Assembly: GCF_024622045.1 (NCBI RefSeq)
Contig: NZ_JANKBP010000015.1
Length of the DNA stretch: 61,403 nucleotides
Strand: one strand, 5' to 3'
DNA from: Rodentibacter caecimuris
GTDB taxonomy: Bacteria > Pseudomonadota > Gammaproteobacteria > Enterobacterales > Pasteurellaceae
The notes beneath the pieces are model-generated. The model searched no databases. It saw only the letters and a program-made list of their open reading frames with translations, and was not told the DNA's origin. Shown one piece after another: positions 23,514-31,491 of this stretch (the first letter of the stretch is position 1; each line of letters begins with the position of its first letter). A program made the position numbers and the translations under genes.

Positions 23514-24995
23514 ATGTATATCGGCATTGATTGTGGTACGCAGGGTACAAAAGCGATTGTTGTAGATTCTGTGCAGAAAAAAGTGATCGGCGTGGGCTAT
23601 GCCGCGCATGATTTGATTGAGCAATCAAACGGACGGCGTGAGCAGCATCCGAGTTGGTGGATCGCGGCGTTCAAACAGGCATTAAATAGTGCGTTAAAAC
23701 AAGCGCAAATATCACCGCACTTTTCTCCACGCTTAGTGAAAGCTATTGGAATTTCCGGTCAGCAACACGGTTTAGTTTTGTTGGATGAAAACGATCAACC
23801 TTTATACAACGCAAAACTTTGGTGTGATACGGAAACGGCAAATGAAAATGCGGCATTGATTGAAAGCCTTGGTGGTGAGGAGGAGGTATTTCATCAGCTT
23901 GGTATTCTCTGTCAAACGGGTTACACCGCCTCTAAATTGTGTTGGTTCCGCAAACATTATCCAACCGTTTTTGGACGAATCCGAAAAATTATGTTACCGC
24001 ACGATTACCTTAATTATTGGCTTACCGGCAATTTTTGTACGGAGTTTGGTGATGCTTCCGGTACTGGCTATTTTGATATTGTGAAACGGCAGTGGAATCC
24101 AACAGTATTTGCGCAAATTGCACCGGAATTAAGTATGGAGGAGGTATTGCCAACCTTGCTTTCTGCGGAAACAAAATTGGGTGTGATAAAACCTGACATT
24201 GCGGCCCAATTCGGTTTTAACGAAGATGTTATAGTTTCCACCGGTGGTGGCGATAATATGATGGGCGCAATAGGCACAGGGAATATTCGTGAAGGCATTG
24301 TTACTATGAGTCTCGGTACATCCGGCACTCTATATGCTTACACACATAAACCGTTGCAAGATTTACCCCCGATGATTGCTAATTTTTGTTCAAGCAATAA
24401 TGGTTGGTTGCCGCTCATTTGTGTGATGAATATGACTTCATCAAATAAACAAGTGATGAATTTACTCAATATTGATGTGGCTGAATTTAATCATCTCGCG
24501 CAACAGGCGCCGATTGGAGCGGAAGGAATGACGATTTTGCCATTTTTTAATGGCGAGCGGATTCCGCCTTTACCGAATGAAAAGGCTCGTATTTTAGGTT
24601 TGGATTCAAATAATTTCACTCAAGCCAATCTTTGCCGAGCCATGATGGAAGGGGCAACCTTTACCTTGCGCTACGGTTTGGATCTTTTCCGCCAAGCAGG
24701 CTTGGCAACCTCACAAATTCGTTTGATTGGCGGAGGCGCGAAAAGTGTGTTTTGGCGACAAATGATCGCCGATGCGATGAACACCGAAGTAGTGTGTTTG
24801 CTGGAAGATGAATCGGCGGCACTTGGAGGCGCAATTCAAGCAATGTGGGCAAATGGTGAGGGGGAATTGGGGACGTTGTGTGAAGAATTTGTGCATTTAG
24901 ATCCCCACTCAATATGTTCTCCTCATCAAAAAAATGTTGAATCCTATGAAGTGATTTATCAACGTTATCTTGCTTATCTTCATTCTCTTCATTAA
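23514..24995 (+). CDS. xylB: Xylulokinase
   Basis: Phosphorylates D-xylulose to xylulose 5-phosphate. The ATG at 23514 follows GGGAGGCAGT and aligns with E. coli XylB (MYIGID), giving 493 residues; the longer reading from 23472 starts inside the uptake-signal dyad and is not credible. FGGY-kinase motifs: DCGTQGTKAIVVD, SGQQHGLVLLD, the catalytic-base Asp in FGDASGTGYFD, GGGDNMMGAIGTG and the ATP-site LIGGGAKSVFWRQ. An uptake signal at about 23716 encodes SPHFS. Confidence 0.96.
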   Translation: MYIGIDCGTQGTKAIVVDSVQKKVIGVGYAAHDLIEQSNGRREQHPSWWIAAFKQALNSALKQAQISPHFSPRLVKAIGISGQQHGLVLLDENDQPLYNAKLWCDTETANENAALIESLGGEEEVFHQLGILCQTGYTASKLCWFRKHYPTVFGRIRKIMLPHDYLNYWLTGNFCTEFGDASGTGYFDIVKRQWNPTVFAQIAPELSMEEVLPTLLSAETKLGVIKPDIAAQFGFNEDVIVSTGGGDNMMGAIGTGNIREGIVTMSLGTSGTLYAYTHKPLQDLPPMIANFCSSNNGWLPLICVMNMTSSNKQVMNLLNIDVAEFNHLAQQAPIGAEGMTILPFFNGERIPPLPNEKARILGLDSNNFTQANLCRAMMEGATFTLRYGLDLFRQAGLATSQIRLIGGGAKSVFWRQMIADAMNTEVVCLLEDESAALGGAIQAMWANGEGELGTLCEEFVHLDPHSICSPHQKNVESYEVIYQRYLAYLHSLH

Positions 24996-24996
24996 A

Positions 24997-25025
24997 AAAG
25001 GTGGGCTACCCCACCTTTCGTTTTT
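24997..25025. terminator. Terminator after xylB
   Basis: AAAGGTGGG and CCCACCTTT form a 9-bp stem with a 4-nt loop, then CGTTTTTATTT. It lies between convergent xylB and trmL. Confidence 0.85.
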
Positions 25026-25503
25026 ATTTATTAGAAAAATTGACCGCACTTTCATAGCCTAACTGTCGCCAAGCTTCATACACGGCAACCGCCACGGAAT
25101 TGGATAAATTCATACTGCGGCTGTTGGCGGTCATCGGAATTCGGATTTTCTGTTCCATCGGCAGACGGTCTAAAATCGACATCGGGATACCGCGGGTTTC
25201 AGGGCCGAACATTAAATAATCGCTTAATTCAAATTTTACTTGGCTGTGAGCCGGCGAACCTTTGGTGGTGAGGGCAAATAAGCGTTTCGGTTTTTCGTTT
25301 TCTAAAAACGCTTCAAAGGTTTTGTGGCGTTTGATCTCGGCGAATTCGTGATAATCCAAGCCCGAACGACGCAGACGTTTATCATCCCAAGTGAAACCGA
25401 GGGGCTCGATTAAGTGCAAACGAAAACCGGTATTGGCACAAAGGCGAATAATATTGCCGGTGTTTTGGGGAATTTCCGGCTCGTATAAAACAATGTCTAA
25501 CAT
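25024..25503 (-). CDS. trmL: tRNA (cytidine/uridine-34 2'-O)-methyltransferase TrmL
   Basis: SPOUT methyltransferase that 2'-O-methylates the wobble base of the two tRNA-Leu isoacceptors in E. coli. From the ATG at 25503 it has 159 residues; the H. influenzae homologue (YibK), whose knotted structure is known, has 160. SPOUT motifs: YEPEIPQNTGNIIRLCANTG, the GPETRGIP loop and the knot IPMTANSRSMNLSNSVAVAV. An upstream in-frame ATG at 25572 lies inside rsmD and is unlikely. It follows rsmD after 8 bp. Confidence 0.95.
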   Translation of the reverse strand: MLDIVLYEPEIPQNTGNIIRLCANTGFRLHLIEPLGFTWDDKRLRRSGLDYHEFAEIKRHKTFEAFLENEKPKRLFALTTKGSPAHSQVKFELSDYLMFGPETRGIPMSILDRLPMEQKIRIPMTANSRSMNLSNSVAVAVYEAWRQLGYESAVNFSNK

Positions 25504-25511
25504 AATTTTTC

Positions 25512-26102
25512 TCAGTTTTGATATAAACGATAACTCACCATGCCGGTGGTTTTCTCTTTTAATAATGTCCAATTTTCAGGAGTGTTGAGGTGATTTTGCT
25601 TTTCCGTTTCCACGTAAATGAGGGCATTCGGATACAGCCAGTTATTTTCAACAAGCAGACGGATCGCCTGTTCAGCCAAGCCAAAATGGAAAGGCGGATC
25701 AAGAAAAACTACATTAAAGTGCGGTTGATTTTGCGGTAGTTTTAAAAAATCCAAACAACTTTGATTGAGCACCTGCGCCTGTTCCTCCGTGCATTTTAAG
25801 GTATGCAGGTTTTTTTTCAGTTGATTGGCAACGGTTTTGTCTTTTTCCAAAAATATGACTTTTTCGGCTTGGCGGGAAAGGGCTTCAATCCCGAGCGAAC
25901 CGCTGCCGGAAAACCCATCTAAACATTTTGCTTGATGAATGTAAGGCATTAACCAGTTGAATAAGGTTTCTTTTACACGGTCGCCGGTGGGACGTAATCC
26001 CTCTGCGTTTAACACGGGTAATTTCCGACCACGCCACAGTCCGGCGATAATGCGAACTTCACCTTTTGGCGCTTTGGGAGAGGAAACTTGCGGTTTTTTC
26101 AT
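25512..26102 (-). CDS. rsmD: 16S rRNA (guanine-966 N2)-methyltransferase RsmD
   Basis: A 196-residue class I methyltransferase acting on 16S rRNA G966 in the assembled 30S subunit. RIIAGLWRGRKLPV and LRPTGDRVKETLFNWL at the N-terminus are typical. The SAM loop is CLDGFSGSGSLGIEALSR and the catalytic motif IV is FLDPPF. It is divergent from ftsY across about 97 bp, the gamma-proteobacterial rsmD/ftsY arrangement. An uptake signal sits inside at about 25718. Confidence 0.95.
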   Translation of the reverse strand: MKKPQVSSPKAPKGEVRIIAGLWRGRKLPVLNAEGLRPTGDRVKETLFNWLMPYIHQAKCLDGFSGSGSLGIEALSRQAEKVIFLEKDKTVANQLKKNLHTLKCTEEQAQVLNQSCLDFLKLPQNQPHFNVVFLDPPFHFGLAEQAIRLLVENNWLYPNALIYVETEKQNHLNTPENWTLLKEKTTGMVSYRLYQN

Positions 26103-26199
26103 AAAGCATCGGATTTTTAGTGAAAATTGTGCTTAGTTTAGACGATTTTTTGCTAGAATGAACCACATTTTTATCGGACGGCAGTTAAGAGAACAATTT

Positions 26200-27564
26200 A
26201 TGACAGAAGAAAAGAAAAAAGGCGGTTTTTGGGCATCCTTATTCGGGCGTAATAAGCAACAAGAGGCCCACCAAATTGAGCCCGTCATTATTGAAGAAGA
26301 AAAAATTGAACAACCGACAGTTGAAGAAACAACTGTCGAGCAACAGATTGAATCCGAAAACATTGCGGAACAGCAGGAAGATACTGAAAGTGCGGTCAAT
26401 TCCGAGTCGGTTTTCAGCGAAGATACACAAAAAGATGATGGCATACAAACGGAAATAGAAGAAAAAACAGCGGAAATTTCGACCGCACTTGAATCATCCG
26501 ATCCAATTATTGTGCCTGAAAATGCGGAAAAAAATCTTCCTATTGAAGAAGTCGAAATTGAACCCGAAATTATTGAAGATATCAAAGAAGAACTTCAACC
26601 GACGGAGGAAACCGAAACCCGTGAAAAACCAAGCGAAGGCGGTTTTTTCAGTCGTTTAGTGAAAGGCTTACTCAAAACCAAGCAAAATATCGGTGCCGGT
26701 TTTCGCAGTTTTTTCTTAGGCAAAAAAATTGATGATGAATTGTTTGAGGAATTGGAAGAACAATTGTTAATTGCGGATATTGGTGTGACGACAACCTCTA
26801 AAATCATTAAAAACCTCACTGAACACGCAAGTCGCAAACAATTACAAGATGCGGAGTTGCTCTATCAACAACTCAAAGTCGAAATGGCGAATATTCTTGA
26901 GCCGGTCGCACAACCATTGAAAATCGATACTTCGAAAAAACCTTATGTCATTTTAATGGTAGGCGTGAATGGTGTGGGTAAAACCACCACGATTGGCAAA
27001 CTTGCGCGGAAATTCCAAGCGGAAGGTAAATCCGTGATGTTAGCCGCCGGCGATACTTTCCGTGCAGCGGCCGTGGAGCAGCTACAAGTGTGGGGCGAGC
27101 GAAATAATATTCCGGTTGTCGCACAAAGTACGGGATCGGATTCCGCCTCTGTTATTTTTGATGCGATGCAATCTGCTGCGGCACGCAACATTGATATCTT
27201 AATTGCCGATACGGCAGGACGCTTACAAAATAAAAATAATTTGATGGACGAGCTGAAAAAAATCGTTCGGGTAATGAAAAAATATGATGAAAGCGCACCG
27301 CATGAAATTATGCTCACGTTGGATGCCGGAACCGGTCAAAATGCGATTAGCCAAGCGAAATTGTTTAATGAAGCCGTTGGTTTAACCGGTATTTCTCTCA
27401 CAAAACTGGATGGTACGGCAAAAGGTGGGGTGATTTTTGCTATTGCGGATCAGTTTAATTTACCGATTCGTTATATTGGTGTGGGTGAGAAAATTGAAGA
27501 TTTACGTGAGTTTAACGCAACAGAATTCATCGATGCGTTATTCGTACATGAAAATGAAGAATAA
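26200..27564 (+). CDS. ftsY: Signal recognition particle receptor FtsY
   Basis: GTPase receptor that docks SRP-ribosome complexes at the membrane. The ATG at 26200 (MTEEKKKGGFWASLFGRN) is preferred to 26158, since the amphipathic GGFW-FGR opening is the usual FtsY start; this gives 454 residues. An acidic A domain (about 15-150, Glu-rich) precedes the NG domain with GVNGVGKTTTIGKL, DTFRAAAVEQL, DTAGRLQNK and TKLDGTAKGG. The A domain contains two uptake signals (about 26391 and 26481), encoding ESAV and STAL. First gene of ftsYEX, 9 bp from ftsE. Confidence 0.97.
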   Translation: MTEEKKKGGFWASLFGRNKQQEAHQIEPVIIEEEKIEQPTVEETTVEQQIESENIAEQQEDTESAVNSESVFSEDTQKDDGIQTEIEEKTAEISTALESSDPIIVPENAEKNLPIEEVEIEPEIIEDIKEELQPTEETETREKPSEGGFFSRLVKGLLKTKQNIGAGFRSFFLGKKIDDELFEELEEQLLIADIGVTTTSKIIKNLTEHASRKQLQDAELLYQQLKVEMANILEPVAQPLKIDTSKKPYVILMVGVNGVGKTTTIGKLARKFQAEGKSVMLAAGDTFRAAAVEQLQVWGERNNIPVVAQSTGSDSASVIFDAMQSAAARNIDILIADTAGRLQNKNNLMDELKKIVRVMKKYDESAPHEIMLTLDAGTGQNAISQAKLFNEAVGLTGISLTKLDGTAKGGVIFAIADQFNLPIRYIGVGEKIEDLREFNATEFIDALFVHENEE

Positions 27565-27573
27565 GGAAAAACT

Positions 27574-28230
27574 GTGATTAAGTTCTCGAATGTTTCAAAA
27601 GCCTACCACGGCGCAACCCAACCGGCATTGCAAGGACTAAATTTTCATTTACCGGTCGGTAGCATGACCTATCTGGTGGGGCATTCAGGCGCAGGGAAAA
27701 GTACCTTGCTCAAATTGATTATGGGTATGGAAAAAGCCAATGCAGGACAAATTTGGTTTAATGGTCATGATATTACCCGCCTCTCAAAATATGAGATTCC
27801 TTTTTTGCGTCGTCAAATTGGAATGGTTCACCAAGATTATCGCTTGTTGACTGATCGCACCGTCGCAGAAAATGTGGCATTACCGCTTATTATTGCCGGT
27901 ATGAATCCGAAAGACGCCCACTCACGAGCGATGGTATCGCTTGATCGTGTAGGGCTTCGCAACAAGGCCCATTATTTGCCGCCACAAATTTCCGGTGGGG
28001 AACAACAACGGGTTGATATTGCCCGTGCGATTGTGCATAAACCGCAACTTTTATTGGCGGATGAACCAACGGGAAATCTCGATGATGAGCTATCGTTAGG
28101 CATTTTTAATCTTTTTGAAGAATTTAATCGTTTAGGGATGACCGTGTTAATCGCTACTCACGATATTAATTTAATCCAACAAAAACCAAAACCTTGCTTG
28201 GTGCTTGAACAAGGCTATTTACGTTATTAA
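27574..28230 (+). CDS. ftsE: Cell division ATP-binding protein FtsE
   Basis: ABC ATPase that with FtsX regulates septal murein hydrolases through EnvC-type activators. 218 residues with GTG start. Walker A GHSGAGKST (about 36-44), signature ISGGEQQR (Ile in place of the usual Leu) and Walker B LLLADEPTGNLD. The gene lies 9 bp after ftsY and 9 bp before ftsX, in the conserved ftsYEX operon. Confidence 0.97.
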   Translation: MIKFSNVSKAYHGATQPALQGLNFHLPVGSMTYLVGHSGAGKSTLLKLIMGMEKANAGQIWFNGHDITRLSKYEIPFLRRQIGMVHQDYRLLTDRTVAENVALPLIIAGMNPKDAHSRAMVSLDRVGLRNKAHYLPPQISGGEQQRVDIARAIVHKPQLLLADEPTGNLDDELSLGIFNLFEEFNRLGMTVLIATHDINLIQQKPKPCLVLEQGYLRY

Positions 28231-28239
28231 GGACAAACC

Positions 28240-29172
28240 ATGGGCCGATCAACTGATGCCTCTTTTTTTGTGAAAACGGCTTACACCTTACGTGCGGTGT
28301 GGGCGGATTTGTGGCAACGCAAATTCGGTACGTTGCTTACGATTTTGGTGATTGCCGTTTCGCTCACTATTCCGACGATCAGTTATTTAATGTGGAAAAA
28401 TTTACATTTAGCCACCACACAATTTTATCCGGAAAGCGAACTCACGATTTATTTACACAAAAATTTAAGTGAAGAAGATGCCAATTTAGTGGTGGAAAAA
28501 ATTCGCCAACAAGAAGGTGTGGATTCCCTGAATTATGTTTCTCGTCAAGAAAGCCTGAAGGAATTTAAAAGTTGGTCGGGCTTTGGTGAAGAGCTGGAAA
28601 TTCTTGATGACAATCCGTTACCGGCAGTGGTGATGGTGAAACCGTCGAAAGCTTTTGAAACCTCCGAAAAACGTGAAACATTACGCACAAATCTCGATAA
28701 AATCAAAGGGGTACAAGAGGTTCGTTTAGATAATGATTGGATGGAAAAATTGACCGCACTTTCATGGCTGGTGGCACACGTAGCGATTTTTTGCACCGTA
28801 TTAATGGTAATCGCTGTATTTTTGGTGATTGGCAATAGTATTCGTTCCGATGTGTATAGTAGCCGGGCAAACATTGATGTGATGAAATTACTCGGTGCAA
28901 CGGATCACTTTATCCTCCGTCCTTATCTTTACACCGGTATGATTTATGCTCTGCTGGGTGGTTTTGTTGCCGCCATCTTTAGTAGTTTTGTCATTGGCTA
29001 TTTCACCTCTGCCATGAAGTATGTCACCGATATTTTCGCCGTGCAGTTTGCTCTAAACGGTTTAGCTGTCGGAGAATTAATTTTTCTCTTAGTCAGCTGT
29101 TTAACTATGGGCTATGTTGGTGCTTGGATCGCTGCCAAAAGACATATTGCCTTGATTGATAATCGAGTTTAA
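28240..29172 (+). CDS. ftsX: Cell division protein FtsX
   Basis: A 310-residue membrane partner of FtsE. Four hydrophobic helices: one near residues 25-45, then three in the C-terminal half. A large periplasmic domain between the first and second (LYIHKNLSEEDAN-like text, about 60-165) would contact EnvC. An uptake signal at about 28752 encodes LTAL at the edge of the second helix. In enterics rpoH follows; here a hairpin and then an adhesin gene follow. Confidence 0.96.
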   Translation: MGRSTDASFFVKTAYTLRAVWADLWQRKFGTLLTILVIAVSLTIPTISYLMWKNLHLATTQFYPESELTIYLHKNLSEEDANLVVEKIRQQEGVDSLNYVSRQESLKEFKSWSGFGEELEILDDNPLPAVVMVKPSKAFETSEKRETLRTNLDKIKGVQEVRLDNDWMEKLTALSWLVAHVAIFCTVLMVIAVFLVIGNSIRSDVYSSRANIDVMKLLGATDHFILRPYLYTGMIYALLGGFVAAIFSSFVIGYFTSAMKYVTDIFAVQFALNGLAVGELIFLLVSCLTMGYVGAWIAAKRHIALIDNRV

Positions 29173-29184
29173 TTGTTGATATTG

Positions 29185-29249
29185 AAAAGTGCAGTTGTTT
29201 TCCATCGTGTTTTGATTTTGAAACAATATGGAAAACAACTGCACTTTTT
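29185..29249 (+). repeat. Hairpin element A (terminator of ftsYEX)
   Basis: 17-bp perfect arms (AAGTGCAGTTGTTTTCC and its complement, then TTTTT) around a 29-nt loop. Nearly identical to element B at 30857-30919: about 5 differences in 63 positions. Both arms carry the same loss of the uptake-signal G (AAGTGCAGT), so pairing is kept. Confidence 0.85.
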
Positions 29250-29700
29250 ATATTAGTAACAGTCTTTCCATTAGAAAGTAAAAAATACAGTTGCTAATGA
29301 GATGCGATTTTTTCGACAGAGAGCTCTAGTGGACAATATACATTATCATCTCTTAGTTATGTTTTAGTTCATAAGCAAGCTGCACTTTTTTGATGAATAT
29401 TATTTATCCTAATATGACGATTTTCCTCTCCTGCAATACCATTTAAATCCATTCTTCTTTAAAAAAAGAGCAATAATAACTATTGTTAAAATAATCAAAA
29501 CCCACTAATAGCAGGATGTAGCTGTATAATGTGTAAAAATTAGTTGAAACAACTAATTTTTCATTGGTTTTTAAGATAAATGTTGGGCAGGGTAGATAGT
29601 TAAGATATTTTTCACTGTTCTTTAAACTCCTCCGATCAGTGTTAACTAATTGATTTTATTTGTTTTTCTCTCTGTCATATAATTTTTATATTTGTCTTTG
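29250..29700. other. Long AT-rich gap upstream of the adhesin gene
   Basis: No credible coding sequence in either strand. It contains one perfect 12-bp hairpin with a 3-nt loop (AAAAATTAGTTG-AAA-CAACTAATTTTT, 29535-29561) just after a TATAAT (29524-29529). The stretch could hold a small RNA or be a decayed segment; I cannot tell. Confidence 0.6.
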
Positions 29701-29729
29701 TTGAGAATTATTTCCTTTTTTATTATAAG
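29701..29729 (+). promoter_or_regulatory. Adhesin gene promoter
   Basis: -35 TTGAGA (29701-29706), 17-bp spacer, -10 TATAAG (29724-29729). The untranslated leader would be about 60 nt and contains a CACAT/ATGTG dyad. Confidence 0.65.
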
Positions 29730-29797
29730 TATGCACCTCACATGCATAGATATGTGAATAAATAAAAATTGAAAAACTTATTTTTGGAAGAAAAATT

Positions 29798-30790
29798 ATG
29801 AAAAATTTAACTACAAATAAAACATTGGCATTAGCCTTACTTGCAGGTCTTACTGCAAGTTATTCGGTTGCACAAGTCACAGATCAACGAGTACAAGAGA
29901 TTAACAATAAAGTTGAGAAAAATACTAAGGATATCAGTGTTTTGAGTGCTAAAATGGAGAATATCAATAAAACATTGGACCTAGTCAATTACGATGTTGG
30001 ACGAAACGTTGGTAAGGTCGATCGATTGAGTGCTAAAACGGAGGATATCGATAACACATTGGACCAAATCAATGGCAATATTAGAGATCACTCTGATGCG
30101 ATCAGTAGATTGTTTACTAGAACAAATGATATTGATGATACATTAGCCTCAGTTCAATCTACAGTCAACTCTCATGAAGTGCAGTTTGAGGCGTTAAATA
30201 AAATAACTCAAGGTCATGAATTAAGAGTTAGTGGGAATGAGTTTGATATTAAAACAAATAAAGCAGATATTGCACAGAATAAATCTGACATAGCGATAAA
30301 TAAAGCGGGTATTGCACAGAATAAGTCTGACATAGCCACAAATAAAGAGGGTATTGCACAGAATAAATCTGACATAGCGACAAATAAAGCGGGTGTTGCA
30401 CAGAATAAGTCTGACATAGCCACAAATAAAGAGGGTATTGCACAGAATAAATCTGACATAGCGACAAACAAAGCAGGTATGGCACAATATAGATCTAGTA
30501 TTACTAAAAATATTGCTCGTATCAGTAATTTGGAAGGGCGTGTTGATAGACTTGAAAAAAATGTAAAACGTTCTTTTGCTGCACAATCGGCATTAATCGG
30601 TTTATTCCAACCGTATAATGTGGGCAAATTTAACTTGAGTGCTGCTGTTGGTGGTTATAATTCAGAAACGGCTTTTGCTATTGGTAGTGGTTATCGCTTT
30701 AACCAGAATGTTGCAGCTAAAGCAGGGATTGCAATGGCACCGAGTAGTAGCAGTATTAGCTATAATGCAGGCATAAATTTTGAATGGTAA
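29798..30790 (+). CDS. Trimeric autotransporter adhesin (YadA/ApiA-like)
   Basis: A 330-residue precursor. A Sec signal (cleavage near SVA-Q, residue 25) is followed by a long coiled-coil stalk (about 30-250) rich in Asn, Asp, Ile and Lys with heptad spacing. Five tandem 14-residue units of the form IAQNKSDIATNKAG (two heptads each) lie at about residues 158-227. The last 75 residues are a YadA-type membrane anchor (IGLFQPYNVGKFNLSAAVGG, then a beta-rich end closing in FEW). There is no separate globular head, so it is a short stalk-only adhesin, like ApiA/Omp100 of Aggregatibacter, which is reported to bind host cells and factor H. Host ligand here is unknown. It is flanked by two copies of a hairpin repeat. 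Confidence 0.88.
   Translation: MKNLTTNKTLALALLAGLTASYSVAQVTDQRVQEINNKVEKNTKDISVLSAKMENINKTLDLVNYDVGRNVGKVDRLSAKTEDIDNTLDQINGNIRDHSDAISRLFTRTNDIDDTLASVQSTVNSHEVQFEALNKITQGHELRVSGNEFDIKTNKADIAQNKSDIAINKAGIAQNKSDIATNKEGIAQNKSDIATNKAGVAQNKSDIATNKEGIAQNKSDIATNKAGMAQYRSSITKNIARISNLEGRVDRLEKNVKRSFAAQSALIGLFQPYNVGKFNLSAAVGGYNSETAFAIGSGYRFNQNVAAKAGIAMAPSSSSISYNAGINFEW
30269..30478 (+). repeat. Five 42-bp tandem repeats in the adhesin stalk
   Basis: Units start at 30269, 30311, 30353, 30395 and 30437. Units 2 and 4 share silent and coding variants (AAGTCTGACATAGCC, NKEG). Units 1, 3 and 5 share the others (AAATCTGACATAGCG, NKAG). The true copied unit is therefore 84 bp. All lengths are multiples of 3, so copy-number change keeps the frame. 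Confidence 0.9.
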
Positions 30791-30856
30791 TGAATAAAGC
30801 ATAGTTTTTTATACGTTATTAGATTTATTTAATGCCGTATATAAATGCAGTCTCTC

Positions 30857-30919
30857 AAGTGCGGCTGTTTTCCATCGTGTTTTGATTTTGAAACAATGCG
30901 GAAAACAACCGCACTTTTT
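30857..30919 (+). repeat. Hairpin element B (terminator of the adhesin gene)
   Basis: Second copy of element A, with arms AAGTGCGGCTGTTTTCC and GGAAAACAACCGCACTT (one mismatch) and a T-run. Here the 3' arm holds an intact uptake signal. Confidence 0.85.
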
Positions 30920-30940
30920 GTATATTTTTAAATAAATACC

Positions 30941-30969
30941 TTGCAATCCGTTTTGGTTTTATGTAGTAT
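30941..30969 (+). promoter_or_regulatory. S10 operon promoter
   Basis: -35 TTGCAA (30941-30946), 17-bp spacer, -10 TAGTAT (30964-30969) with an upstream TG. The transcript would have a leader of about 190 nt before rpsJ. Confidence 0.7.
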
Positions 30970-30975
30970 TTGCAG

Positions 30976-31150
30976 GCTTTCAGTGTGAAAGCCGTTTAAT
31001 GTAATCATTTATTAAACGTGCGTAGCGATATGTTACGCCAAACAATGTTTCCGATTTGGAGACTATATAACAGGTAACTTGCACCTCCTTTTCTATTTTG
31101 AAGTTAGAATTGTGGTTGGTGTTAGTTTTTTTATTAGCTAAATTTTATTG
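30976..31150 (+). promoter_or_regulatory. S10 leader with attenuator-like hairpin
   Basis: A long untranslated leader as in E. coli, where L4 controls the S10 operon by termination and translation. AACTTGCACC (31076-31085) can pair with GGTGTTAGTT (31118-31127), with one mismatch and one G-T pair, followed directly by seven T (31126-31132). Upstream lie CTTTCAGTGTGAAAG and GTTTAA/TTAAAC hairpins. L4 (rplD) is the third gene of this operon. Function is inferred from position and shape. Confidence 0.55.
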
Positions 31151-31163
31151 GAGCTCTGGTCTA

Positions 31164-31475
31164 ATGCAGAACCAAAGAATCCGTATCCGCTTAAAAGCAT
31201 TCGATCATCGTTTGATCGATCAATCTACTGCGGAGATCGTAGAAACAGCTAAACGTACCGGTGCACAAGTTCGTGGTCCGATTCCTTTACCAACCCGTAA
31301 AGAGCGTTTCACCGTGTTGATTTCTCCACACGTAAATAAAGATGCGCGTGACCAATATGAAATTCGTACTCACAAACGTTTAGTAGATATCGTAGAGCCA
31401 ACAGAAAAAACTGTTGATGCATTAATGCGTTTAGATTTGGCTGCCGGCGTTGACGTGCAGATCAGCCTAGGTTAA
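31164..31475 (+). CDS. rpsJ: 30S ribosomal protein S10
   Basis: 103 residues from the ATG at 31164, almost identical to E. coli S10 as I recall it ([19 protein letters not shown] at the start; [13 protein letters not shown] at the end). An upstream in-frame start at 31098 lies in the leader hairpin and is rejected. The ribosome site is TTGGAGCTCTGGTCTA. S10 also works with NusB in antitermination. First gene of the operon. Confidence 0.98.
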
Positions 31476-31491
31476 TTAAGAGGTTATTACA

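Noticed and set aside
29250..29700. Hidden or decayed gene between ftsX and the adhesin
   Set aside because: I found no frame with recognisable protein sequence on either strand; only a hairpin is supportable.
30214..30627. Three antisense reading frames over the adhesin stalk repeat
   Set aside because: Same cause: a 42-bp repeat free of stops on the other strand. The true gene has a signal peptide, an anchor domain and a promoter.
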